The notes below the pieces were generated by a model that saw only the letters and a list, made by a program, of their open reading frames with translations, was not told the origin of the DNA and searched no databases. Positions 11,511-21,463 of a stretch of DNA of 64,000 bases are shown here, one piece after another; the stretch's first letter is position 1, and each line of letters opens with the position of its first letter. This DNA is from Verticillium longisporum (lineage: Eukaryota; Ascomycota; Sordariomycetes; Glomerellales; Plectosphaerellaceae). A program made the translations under genes and the position numbers. The DNA is taken from positions 868,001 to 932,000 of the forward strand of contig JAETXT010000005.1 of assembly GCA_019188255.1 (NCBI GenBank), given 5' to 3'.

Positions 11511-13518
11511 TCACGCACCAACGGCAACGGCCTGTGCGCTGACGGCGGCTGGTGATGGCTCACGCTGCTCAGCCTCGTCGGCAACTTGCTCCTCCTCGGC
11601 GATCTCGCCACCAGCCTCGCGCTCAGCCCACGCGCCCCAGAGCCCACGCTTGCCGCGGACACGAATGGGAGCGCCGAGGGCATCGCCCTGCTCGACCTTG
11701 ATGGCATCCTTCGTTGCGAGCACGAGGCACTCGAAGAACATCTTGGTCGCGTCGGCTTTGGTGGTGCGCTTCTCGGGGAGGAGATCCTGGAAGACAACGG
11801 ACGTCTTGCTGCGCTTCTCGTCGTCGTTCTCAGCGTCGGCGCCGAAGAGGTCGCGAAGAATGTGTACGGCATGCTTGGTGCCGAGCGACACAGGCCCGCT
11901 GTCCTGAGGGTGGACGATGGGGGCGACCGTGTCGTCGAAAGCGGGTATCGTGTTACCCTCAATCTCGCCGGTCTGGCCGTCATCATCACCCATCTGGAGG
12001 CCCATGTCGTCGTCATCGGCAGCAATCTCGAGGACCGTGCCGTCATCGGCCACGATGCTAGATCTGTTGAGACCAGCATCGCCAACAGCAAAATCGTCGT
12101 CCTCGCCGATTTCTAGGCGCGGAGACTTGGATGCAGCGTTGTCATTGTCGCTCTCCATATCAGCAATCCCGCTGTCGCGTTTCCTCTTGAGCTCTGGCGC
12201 GCGTCCAGGTCCGAAAGACAGCAGGCCTCGCAGTTCAGGAGCCCAGGCCGCACTACGACCGTCGAGCAAGATGTTGGAGACGAACCCACCGCTCTTCTGC
12301 ATGTCAACCAGGGCCAGAACGAAGGGATCCCTTGGCAAGAAGGACTGGGGCTTCAGGATGTTGTCGCGATTCGCCTGCTGTTCCTTGATAGCATTGCTGG
12401 AAAGCATGGTCTGGTCGTCTGGAACCAGCACCTTTCTCTTCCTCGCCCTTTGCGTGTGACGCACCAGAGACTGATCTTGTTCTTCGGTTGGCTCGTAGAG
12501 GTCCGCGTTCTGCCATTGAGAGACTTCCTCGTTCAGTCTCGCAGTGATGTCCTCGTCAATGTCGGAGAGGGGCGACTCAGAGATGCGCGCACGGTTGATG
12601 TCCGGTTGAGCTAAAGGAGCGGGAAGCTCGGAGTGATCGACGTCGTTGAAGTGGAAGTCGGCATCATCCATGCCCATGGTAATGTCACCATCATTGTCGG
12701 CAATACGTGGCTCTCCATCACCGAAGTCAAGGGCCAGCGACTCCTCGCGGCCCGGTAGGTCCTTCTGACGGGCTGTCACATCCAGTTCGCTGAACACGTC
12801 GTCCTCTGCTGGTCGCGCATCTGGCGCGTCACGACCCATTTCAATGCTCTTCTCTATCCTGGTAAGGTCGTCGTCCCCATCGCCAAAGTCAAGGTCCAGC
12901 TCAATCATGTCGCCATCGCCCATGACCATGTGGATGTCCATTGGGGTGGAGTCCTGGAGGAATTGGCTGTTGTTGAAATCCTCCTGCAAGTTGATATCGC
13001 GGTTGCTGGCGCGTCCTTTGCGGCCCATGGGCTGCGCGATAACATCGTCGCCGAGTTGCGAGAGCAGCCAGGTGGCGTCAGGTGCAGGGGGCAGCTCGAG
13101 GTTGTCGTGAGGCGTGATCTTATCGGGAAGCATCAGCGCTTCGCGGTTGGTGATGTGCAAGGTGCCCTCTGGAATGTCGTGGTTGTCACTGGAGCGGAAT
13201 GCCTGCGCGAGTTAGTCAACGTGACGCGTCCAAAACGCGATTCTGACTACATACCATTTTAATCTTCATAGAAGCTTCATTGCAGTCGTCGAGGAGGTAC
13301 CGGGCTTTCCGGCTGTAGATCCTGACGACACCAAGCAAAAGCTGACCACTGAGGCGTAGAGCCATGGGTGCCTGCGACGGCATGATGATGGCCTCAACAC
13401 TGTCCTGGAGGTTGGACTGAAGGATGTGTGTCTTGGAGAGGCGCTTCTCAAGATTGGCCGACAGCCATACTCGAGCGAGCGGGCCGCTCTTCTGCAGCAA
13501 AGCTTCTGAGTAGAACAT
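11511..13518 (-). CDS. RAD21: Mitotic cohesin kleisin subunit Rad21/Scc1
   Basis: Model: complement(join(11511..13202, 13255..13518)), 651 residues with one 52-nt intron. The N-terminal Rad21/Rec8 domain (about 1-105) is highly conserved, starting [20 protein letters not shown] and including [18 protein letters not shown]; it binds the SMC3 neck. The middle is acidic and disordered. A candidate separase site, SIEMGR, lies at about residues 207-212. The C-terminal winged helix (about 569-625, [16 protein letters not shown]) binds SMC1. Together these form the ring that holds sister chromatids until anaphase. The extension after the winged helix is Glu/Ala-rich. The start codon is that of the conserved MFYSE motif. 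Confidence 0.95.
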
Positions 13519-15726
13519 GGCGGCAGCGAGCGTCTGATGGGGCCTTGAGCGGCGAGGATGAAACTATGGGAAGCGACGCAAGCCAGATGCAAAGCAAGCA
13601 ATGCAGCTGAGTATACGTGCAAGAAAAGTCAGACGCGCCCAGGGTGGACGTCGATGGGTTGAAGTCGATGCGGGTGAGGAGGACGCGATGTGCCGAGTCG
13701 TGGGTGGCGGAAGGTGTAAACAGTGAAGCGCGTTATTGTGGAGGTTTGGAGACTAATGGCGCGCGCGTCTTCTTCGGGTGGAATCGGTCTATCGAAGACA
13801 AGTCTTGTTCGAGGCGCGTAACAATAGGTGCGCACAGTCTCTTCGCAGCCAGTATTTTCCGCCTGTGGCGCGTAGTGATGTTGCGACGAAAGCGATGGTG
13901 ATGTTGAGCAAGTGAGTCGTCGCGCGATGCTAGGGTGTTGGAGGGATAGCCAGGAAAGAATGAGCAGGAGGGGAGGGGCGTTGGGGGGGTGAGCAAGAGT
14001 CGGTCGCTTCATCAACGAACCATCCCGGGACATGCCAAAATGACGGGGCTGGGGGATCCAGGGGCAGTTTCTGATTGGTTGGGATGACTCTCTAGGTGAC
14101 ACCAGCCACGGCACGTGACTGATTCTTCGATTATGTAATGAAGAGCGCAAGCACGGCCCAATTGTCTGGGAGCAGATCCCCCCACTGCAAACGTCAATGA
14201 CAACATTGCATTCGTTCCCTCAGCTGTTGCAAGTACTAGGTAGGTATTTGTATCGACAAACAATGATGTTGATGTAGGCAATAAACCCGTATATCTTAAA
14301 AAAGCTTACTTGTGTCATTTAGCCACATGAATTCTCTGGCAAAAACACTCATCTTAGCTTCTGCCTTGCGCATCAACCCTAGCAAGAGCAGCCAAACATT
14401 ACTGCAATCTATCAATGCAAGCCTCTCATATTGCTTTTCGCACTCAACCTCTCTTGCAAAGCCATTTTTACGTATCATCTTCCCAGAATTTCCCAGACTT
14501 GGGTTGTTTCAATCTCGAACGATTAGTGCGCTCATAGATTACACCATATGCCGATCTCAAAAGTATTCCATGTACACTCTTTGACTTACACGCTGGTCTT
14601 TGTTGCCGATGCAAAATGGTTCTGGTAGACCCAATTCTCCATCAGATCCTAGAACCTCCCGCTTAGTCTCAACTATTGTGGATAACAACTGGCATTCAAG
14701 CTTCTCCAGGCAACAGTTTCGGAGAAAATGGAACAGAAGGAGCCAGGCAGCCAAATACCCAGCTTGGCGACAGTCCATCGTGTTGTGAGAATATAACTGC
14801 ATCTGGGGTTTGCTATGCGGCAACTAGGCATGACTCTCACCTGTACGTCATGTTGTCACTCACTATATCGCAGGATCACTTTCGTGTGTTGCCGGTAGAA
14901 GCTCCGTCGTAGATCTGGTGAGAGTTATTGGCTGACAATCTTCGCCATGTCACATCGGGTCAACAATAGACAATCCCTGTGAGGAACATGGTAAGTTGCA
15001 TTCATCGAATGGCTGGACCTATCCTCGCATTATTGCTCACCTTTACCCTATCTACTACCTTGTTAAATCGACAACCATTCCATATATTCCATCTTTTTAA
15101 TTATTACTAATCATCATAGCCTCAATAATGCAGCGGGTGTGCGCGCGGACCTTGCCGGTAGAAGGTCTGATTTGCTGGGAGCGCCCAATTCCATGTCTTT
15201 TTCAACGTCGTATAATGTCTTTTGCTCTATGCAGCCAACTCACCAACCTGGACTATGGTTTCGGATAACTGCAGAGGAGAGAACCGAGTTTTCTGCTCTC
15301 AGTCTCCGAGTACGTGTCATTGTGTTCATCAAACTCATTATGCGTAGTGCGCGGTCTTGCCAGAATTAACGTTTGCCACGAAAGGTTCTAAGGGTTGATG
15401 TCCACCGAGAATGTCACCCCGAAAGGAACGTCCATCGCGTTACCGTCACAGCCTCCTAGTTCAAGCCAGGGGCGCGTTATATCAGGAGGCACATATACAG
15501 CTATTGGATGAGGCGGGCTGGCTAGGGACCGGGGCTACGAGAGTGCGCATGTAAGGGTTGCGGAAGGCCAGAATTCAGATGTATCACGACCTCCTACCTG
15601 ACAGTCGACTGCGGCTGTTCCTACAGGAGATCTCTTCCCTCTGCTCACCCCAACGCTCTCTGACACTGGCCATCGAGTATCGAGTGATTGTCACGGCGCC
15701 TTGTATCTTGTATGCTTTTGTTGACA
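13519..15726. other. Intergenic region upstream of RAD21 and KTR genes
   Basis: The first 350 bp hold six ACGCG cores (see separate entry). The remaining 1.8 kb has only short overlapping frames, no domain and moderate AT content, for example around 14280-14600 and 15060-15130. A CTAGGTAGGTA run lies at 14238. I see no RNA gene. Confidence 0.55.
13633..13873. promoter_or_regulatory. Cluster of ACGCG cores upstream of RAD21
   Basis: Six ACGCG words occur within 241 bp, beginning 115 bp upstream of the RAD21 start: plus strand at 13633 and 13683; minus strand at 13729-13733, 13764-13768, 13815-13819 and 13869-13873. ACGCG is the core of the MluI cell-cycle box bound by MBF-type factors, which control the cohesin gene MCD1 in budding yeast. 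None is a perfect ACGCGT, so binding is inference. Confidence 0.4.
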
Positions 15727-17377
15727 ATGCTTCTACGTAGTTTCCCGGAAAAGTGGTCGCCCGGCCCATGGCCTCGGACTGTGGCCGTCTTCAGGACTTA
15801 CAGCCTCCACGCGCAGCGCCTCCTCCGCCGACTCCCACTCCGATTCATACTCCTCGTGTTCCTCCTCGCCATTACGGAATCCTATCTTCACCGTCGTTCC
15901 TTTTCCGTCCACCGTCCATCGACTCCCCTCGATCCCCCCTTCGCAACCTCTTGCCGCGAGCCCGACCTGTCCGCCCCGCGCGAAAATGCCGTGTTCGTGA
16001 TGATGGCGCGGAACTCGGAGCGCGAGCAGGCGCAACACACCATCATATCCCTCGAGCAGCACTTCAATCGGTGGTTCACGTATCCCATCATCTTCTTCAA
16101 CGACGAAGAGTGGGAGCAAGAATTCATCGACACCATACGGGGGTCCACGTCCGCCAACGTCAGTTTCGAAGTCATCCCGCCCGAGGTATGGGGGTTTCCC
16201 GAGGGCATGGACGCCGACGCGGCGCGCGCAGCGATAAAAGAGCAGGAGGAGAGGAAGGTCTTTCACGGCGGCGAGGAGGGGTATCACCGCATGTGCCGCT
16301 TCTACTCGGGGTACGTCACTCTCTTATTCTTTGTCTCTATCACATACAAGCGAGCGCGCGAGTTCCACCAACACTCTCAGCTTGGGGGGGGGGGGTTCAG
16401 TTTCGAAGAGCCGTCCGTTTCGTGCCCCTTCGCTCCCCTTGCTCCCCTCGCTCCCCTCGCCCCCATTCGACTGCACAGGAACTCGCTAACGAGCACGCCA
16501 ACCAACACAGCCAGCTCTACAACCTCGCCGCCATGCAGCCGTACCGCTGGTACTGGCGCCTCGACCCGGACACGGACTTTTTCTGCGCCCTGACCTACGA
16601 CCCGTTCGCCGAGATGGCCCGCACCGGCAAGGTCTACGGCTACACCATCGCCCTCCGGGAGCTGCTCAACACGGTGCCGTCGCTGTTCGCGCGCACGAGC
16701 GCCTACAAGGAGGCCAGGGGGCTGCCGACGCTGGGGCTGTGGCGGGCCACCGTCGACGCGGCCGTGCTGCCGTGGCCGCTGAGGGGGTTGCTGGGCATGT
16801 TCCTCGACAACAGGGACCGGCACGGCGATGTGTGGAGCGGGTGCCACTACTGGAGCAACTTTGAGATTGGGGACATGAACTTCTTCAGAGGCCGGCGGTA
16901 TCAGGACTACTTTCAGGCGATGGATGAGGCCGGGGGGTTCTTTTTTGAGAGGGTACGTTTTTTCCGCCGTCGGTGATGTGTGTCTGCTGTCGAAACAAGT
17001 CCGTCGGGGGGGGCAAAGCTGCTGGGAAAGTTGCCGGCGGAAGAATTGGCGGTGTGTTTCTGGCTAACAGTTGGCAGTGGGGGGATGCCCCTATTCACTC
17101 CCTCGGTGTGGCGATGCTGCTCGAACCTTCACAGGTGCACCACTTTGAGGACATTGGATACCGCCATGGAGAGTTCCACCAGTGCCCCGATAATGCGCCT
17201 GGAGGACAGCTGTTGTCTTCGGAAACACTGAACGGCATGAAGGGGACCGTGGAGAGAGAAGGCGGCATCGGGTGTCGATGTGATTGCGGCGACAAGACGG
17301 TGTACAACTTTCAAACTATGTGTATGGCTCAACTCAAAGCCCCAACAACACCAGGGAGATCATCATGGCTGCCTTAG
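15727..17377 (+). CDS. KRE2/KTR-family alpha-1,2-mannosyltransferase (GT15)
   Basis: Model: join(15727..16310, 16511..16952, 17078..17377), 441 residues. A short basic cytosolic tail precedes a signal anchor at about 40-55 (FILLVFLLAITESYL), giving a type II Golgi topology. The GT15 catalytic domain follows: NAVFVMMARNSE, FNRWFTYPIIFFND, GYHRMCRFYSG, YWRLDPDTDFFC, the block SNFEIGDMNFFRG, and GGFFFERWGDAPIHSLG, which is rebuilt across the second intron. Enzymes of this family transfer mannose from GDP-mannose to O- and N-glycans. One difference stands out: Asp at about residue 213 where KRE2-type enzymes usually have Glu in a WRVEP motif. Intron 1 carries a poly-G run and GCTCCCCT repeats. 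The gene is convergent with the ERD1-like gene. Confidence 0.9.
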
Positions 17378-17628
17378 AGTAGTAGAAAGCAATGCACTTC
17401 TACTTGGGATTGTTTGATCTTGAGATTGGGCACATGGCTGTTATGACACCCCCTTGGGCCCTGATCATGGACACTAGCTGCATATAGACTATGTGTCAGA
17501 ATACTTGAATGACATCCTCTAAATCCTATCCAATCAATCACCGCCGTCTATCCAAACTCCCTATTGATACATTGGTCATTACGCACCGATAGATAGAAGA
17601 AAATAAAGAATAGAGAGGGGGCATGGTT

Positions 17629-18928
17629 CTAATTGGTAAAGCCCTCGTCGTCGTCTTCCGAGTCGTACTTACCCTGGTAGTCGCCGAGCAGTATGTCATC
17701 CACGCCAAGGCCGGTCGGCGAATTCCTGATCCACTCGGTCTCGACGCGGAAGAAGATCCACACCCAGCGGCGGAAGACCTCGAGGAACTGAATGAGGAAG
17801 ATGGAGCTCTCGAAATCCGTCAGGCGGTCGAGGTGGGGGCTCAGCTTGAGGGCCCAGGTGCACCGCAGCATGAGGTCGAGGCCCATGACGAGGTAGTAGA
17901 CGAGCGGGGGTAGAAGAGCAGGCGGCGCCGCAGGCCAAAGGGGTGGTCGGGGGCGCTGCGCTCGCGGGCCGGGGCGAAGAGGGTGAGGTCCCAATCCTTG
18001 GTGACGTCCCAGTAGAACGAGTAGAGCGAGTTGAGCAGGACGGCGGCGAGCCAGGCGCGGTTGAGGCCTGGCTTGGGCTGATCGGCGGGCAGGCTGCGCT
18101 GGATGGCGCTCAAGATGATGACGGGGAATGCGGTCGAGTACTTGGCGGCGTTGGCCAGGTGCTGGCCGCCCCAGCCGGTGGACTCCTTGTAGGGGGCGCG
18201 GCGGACGCGGAAGTACTCGGTCAGGCACTGGCGCAGTCGAATGGCGCTCGGAACGGCCATGATGAGGGGCACCATGACGGCGCCGCCGCAGCCGCGATCG
18301 GGGCGGGCCGTGGAGGCACCGTTGGGGGTGAAGAACATGCAGAGGGTGACGTAAAGGTCTGCGAGAACCTTGGCGTAGCTTGTCAGGGCATCGGCCAGGA
18401 GAATGTCGCCAAACTTGCCGTCCTGCGCCTGGGCGATGCCGCCAATGCTGACGCGGCGCAAGGTCTGAAGAAAGCGAGTGCGGCCATGGTGGGTAAAGGT
18501 CCGCAGGGGGAAGAAGAAGACGCCGACCGTGGCCACGAGGAAGGTCATGGGCATCCAGTCATATTGAATAACGAGTTCGGGGTTACGGCGGGTGAAGAGC
18601 CAAAATATCGTGATAGAAAAGGAGAAGAGGGCCGAGAGGACGGTGGCCAGGCGGTAGGTCGACAGGTGGTGTGCCGGTTGGGTCGCGGAGGTTCTCGCGG
18701 GGTATTTAATGAGGGAGGGCACATCGATCTTGGCTCGCGCAAGGTACTGGAGGTTGATGCCCCAGCCCCAGACAGCTGGAGGGGTCAGCATGAAAGTGGA
18801 AAGGAGGAGGGGGAGCTCATGGCCATGTCTGACGTACCCAGGATGATAATGAAGCCAACGCGATATGGCAGGGGAAAGGTCAGGCTGAAGGAGTCTAGGC
18901 CTGACTCGACCTTGGGGTCACCGTCCAT
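17629..18928 (-). CDS. ERD1: ERD1-like EXS-domain Golgi protein (one-base frameshift)
   Basis: Model: complement(join(17629..18775, 18838..18928)), about 412 residues if one lost base is allowed for. The protein has multiple membrane segments (FSLTFPLPYRVGFIIIL, TVLSALFSFSITIFWLF, MTFLVATVGVFFF) and an EXS region with SYKVLAD-type and LLNSLYSFYWDVTKDWDL motifs. ERD1/EXS proteins sit in the Golgi, are needed for retention and recycling of glycosyltransferases, and are related to phosphate exporters. The frame breaks at the run of five G at 17906-17910: upstream it reads GLRRRLLFYP, and the expected PLVYYLVMGLDLMLR continues one base out of frame. Restoring one base gives full family similarity to the end. 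A consensus error is more likely than a broken gene. Confidence 0.82.
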
Positions 18929-19523
18929 GGCTGGTCGTTGGTTGTTCGATCATCGAGAGAGAAGGAGAGGATGACACAGGGCCGGGAGGAAGGGCGGCGG
19001 GGGAGGAGATGCAGGTCAAGGTCGAGGTCGAGGTCGCGTGGCCACGTCGAAAATGAACAAATAAATCCAGGGGATTCAGCAGGTACAGCAGTTGGCAACG
19101 TCTCCCTGTAGTACAGATAGGCCTGGACCTAGTACAGACAGTGGGGCAATAAGGGGGTACGTCAGCCTTGTGTCCCACAGCCGGCACCAGCTGCAAAAGG
19201 GGGTTCTGTGGCCAGCAATGCGCAGCCCCTGTGATTGGCCACAGCTCCCCTGAAGCATGTGAGCCGAGTGCCGGGGCAAGACGAAGCTAAAGGCACCTCA
19301 CCACCGAGGTTCAACATGGAAGCAACATCACATCACCACTCCAACTCTGGCGATACACCCTCGGGGCACCAACAACAACTATCAAGGGACTGCCGCGACA
19401 ATCCAGACTCCAAATGTACCTGATATTCTGCTCGATTCCGTTTCTGATTGATATTTCCAAGGCTACCTGAGTCCACACACACACCCCCAAGCCGCGGCAT
19501 CTCTTGCCCGCCCCTCCTTCACA
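18929..19523. promoter_or_regulatory. Divergent upstream region of ERD1-like and PEX10 genes
   Basis: A 595-bp region lies between divergent starts. No ORF with coding character is present, and I recognise no specific site. Confidence 0.5.
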
Positions 19524-20678
19524 ATGACCACGACATCAACGACATTTCCCTATCCATACGCCGCGGCACCCGACATAATACGCGCCCATCAGAAAGACGC
19601 CTACTTCAAGGGCACCCTCTCCAACACGCTCTCCGACATTCATCGCCGTCTCCTCGGCGCCCGCTCCGCCCACGCCCACCTGCCAACAACGCGCGCCTTT
19701 GCCGAGACGCTCTACCTCTCGCTGACGACACTGGTCGGCAACCGCACGCTCGGCGAGGAATACTGCGACGTCATCCAGGTCGACACGTCGCGCCACGGCG
19801 CCGCCCGTCTGCCCGCGCTGTCCCGGCGCGCCGCCTACATCCTCGCGAGCGTGCTGCTCCCGCACCTCGGCGCCCGCGCCCTGCCCTCGCTGCGCACCCG
19901 CCTGCGCCTCTACCTCGAGGGCCGCCTGCACACAGCCCGCAACAGGGGCCGGCCGCGCGACGCCGCCGTGTGCCGCTACCTCCTCGCCCACCTGCCGACC
20001 TACACCTCGGCCGCGCCCCTGCACGCCCTGACCCTTGCCACCTTTTACTTCTCCGGCACCTACTACGAGCTCGCCAAGCGCCTCCTCGGCTTCCGCTACC
20101 TCTTCACCCGCACCGTGCCCTCGACCCCCGACCGCGCCGGCTACGAGCTCCTCGGCCTGCTGCTCGCCACCCAGCCCGCCGTGCAGTCCTACCTCCACGC
20201 CCGCCAGACCCTCGCCTCCTCGGCCGACGAAGCAGCAGCAGCAGCGGCGGCGGCAGCGGCCGCAGACCGCCGCGACGCCTCGTCCCCCTCCGCCACCGAC
20301 GTCTCCATGTCCGACAACGCCTACGTCCCCAACATGTCGGTCCTGCTCCCGTCCTCACCCGGCGACGCCGCCCCGCGCCAGGCCCGCGTCGATATCGCCG
20401 CCCTGACACACACGCCCGTTCCCGCCGGTGCCGGAGCCGGTGGCGCCGGCGCCCCGCGCTACGACCTCAACGACGCCGCCGTCATGGCCTTTGTCGCCGG
20501 CGCCCAGCAGCGCAAGTGCACCCTCTGCCTCGAGCCCATGCGCGACCCGGCCGCCACGGGCTGCGGCCACGTCTTCTGCTGGTCCTGCATCGGCAACTGG
20601 GTCCGCGAGAAGCCCGAGTGCCCGCTCTGTCGACGGGAGGCCCTGGTGCAGCACATCCTGCCCTTGCGCGTCGCGTGA
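19524..20678 (+). CDS. PEX10: Peroxisomal RING E3 ligase Pex10
   Basis: Single-exon gene encoding 384 residues. The N-terminal Pex2/Pex10/Pex12 domain (about 15-225) has the membrane-associated helices and motifs typical of Pex10 (ADIIRAHQKDAYF-type start, GNRTLGEEYCDV). The C-terminal C3HC4 RING (about 332-369) begins CTLCLEP, contains CGHVFCWSCI and ends CPLCRREA. Pex10 forms the peroxisomal RING ubiquitin ligase with Pex2 and Pex12 and ubiquitinates the receptor Pex5 for recycling. Between the two domains is an alanine run of about 11 residues encoded by a GCA/GCG repeat near 20231-20263, then a linker of low complexity; this probably varies between strains. The ATG at 19524 is the first in frame and gives the expected N terminus. 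Confidence 0.93.
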   Translation: MTTTSTTFPYPYAAAPDIIRAHQKDAYFKGTLSNTLSDIHRRLLGARSAHAHLPTTRAFAETLYLSLTTLVGNRTLGEEYCDVIQVDTSRHGAARLPALSRRAAYILASVLLPHLGARALPSLRTRLRLYLEGRLHTARNRGRPRDAAVCRYLLAHLPTYTSAAPLHALTLATFYFSGTYYELAKRLLGFRYLFTRTVPSTPDRAGYELLGLLLATQPAVQSYLHARQTLASSADEAAAAAAAAAAADRRDASSPSATDVSMSDNAYVPNMSVLLPSSPGDAAPRQARVDIAALTHTPVPAGAGAGGAGAPRYDLNDAAVMAFVAGAQQRKCTLCLEPMRDPAATGCGHVFCWSCIGNWVREKPECPLCRREALVQHILPLRVA

Positions 20679-21463
20679 CGACGGATGCGAGATGGAGGGG
20701 CATGGGACGTTTGGGGGCAGTTGGGGCATTGGGGGCATTGGGGGCGCAGGGTAGGGAATGCCTGAACATTATCGAGGCCGCGCGTGTCGAGTTGCGCACT
20801 CAAGCAAGGGACGCGAGTCAATCGGATCTGACTGGTCTGTGGGCGCGACGCTGCGCAAACCCTCCATAGAGGGACGCGATTCGGTCTGCCCGGATGCGAC
20901 GCGGTGGCTGTTTTCGGAAATTAATGCATCTAGTCTGATGACACGGCGCGGGCGTTTGGAGCGAACGCATTTTACCCCAATTCATTCACATGACACAATC
21001 ATCAAGTTGAAGCATGCGATCAATGTTTGTATCTCTACATGTGCTGCCACTGGACTACCCCCTTGCAACAGGACCATCTCTAAAATGTATTACGCCCTCG
21101 GGCTCTCATCGTACAAGGAACAAGACCCAATATCGCAAACAGCCAAAGAGGTGAGGAGGAGAATCGCCATGCGCACGCATGTCATTGCTCTGTAAGCTCA
21201 AAGACCAGCCAGGAGCGCGCGTTCCTCGGGAGAAATATGAACAGGCAAAAAAGTCAAAGTAGAGTGATGAGTGGGAAAACACTACCGTGACATCCACCCC
21301 TTACTTTCCATGCAGAGACTGCACTCTATCTCCATGTCCACCAGGTATCATGAGAAAAATAGCCATCTGGATCGGGTGCAACATTACGCAAGATCAGAAG
21401 GTCAAAACCACAAAATCAAATCGCTCCTGAACTCCCCTCCCCTTTTCCCTGGAATGCCCGCCC
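20679..21463. other. Convergent intergenic region PEX10 / LYAR-like
   Basis: A 785-bp region between two 3' ends. It starts with a G-rich imperfect repeat (ttgggggcat units, 20711-20750). No coding signal or RNA gene is seen. Confidence 0.55.

Noticed and set aside
19448..20869. 473-codon plus-strand frame overlapping PEX10
   Set aside because: Arg/Pro-rich shadow in another frame of the GC-rich PEX10 gene; no domain.
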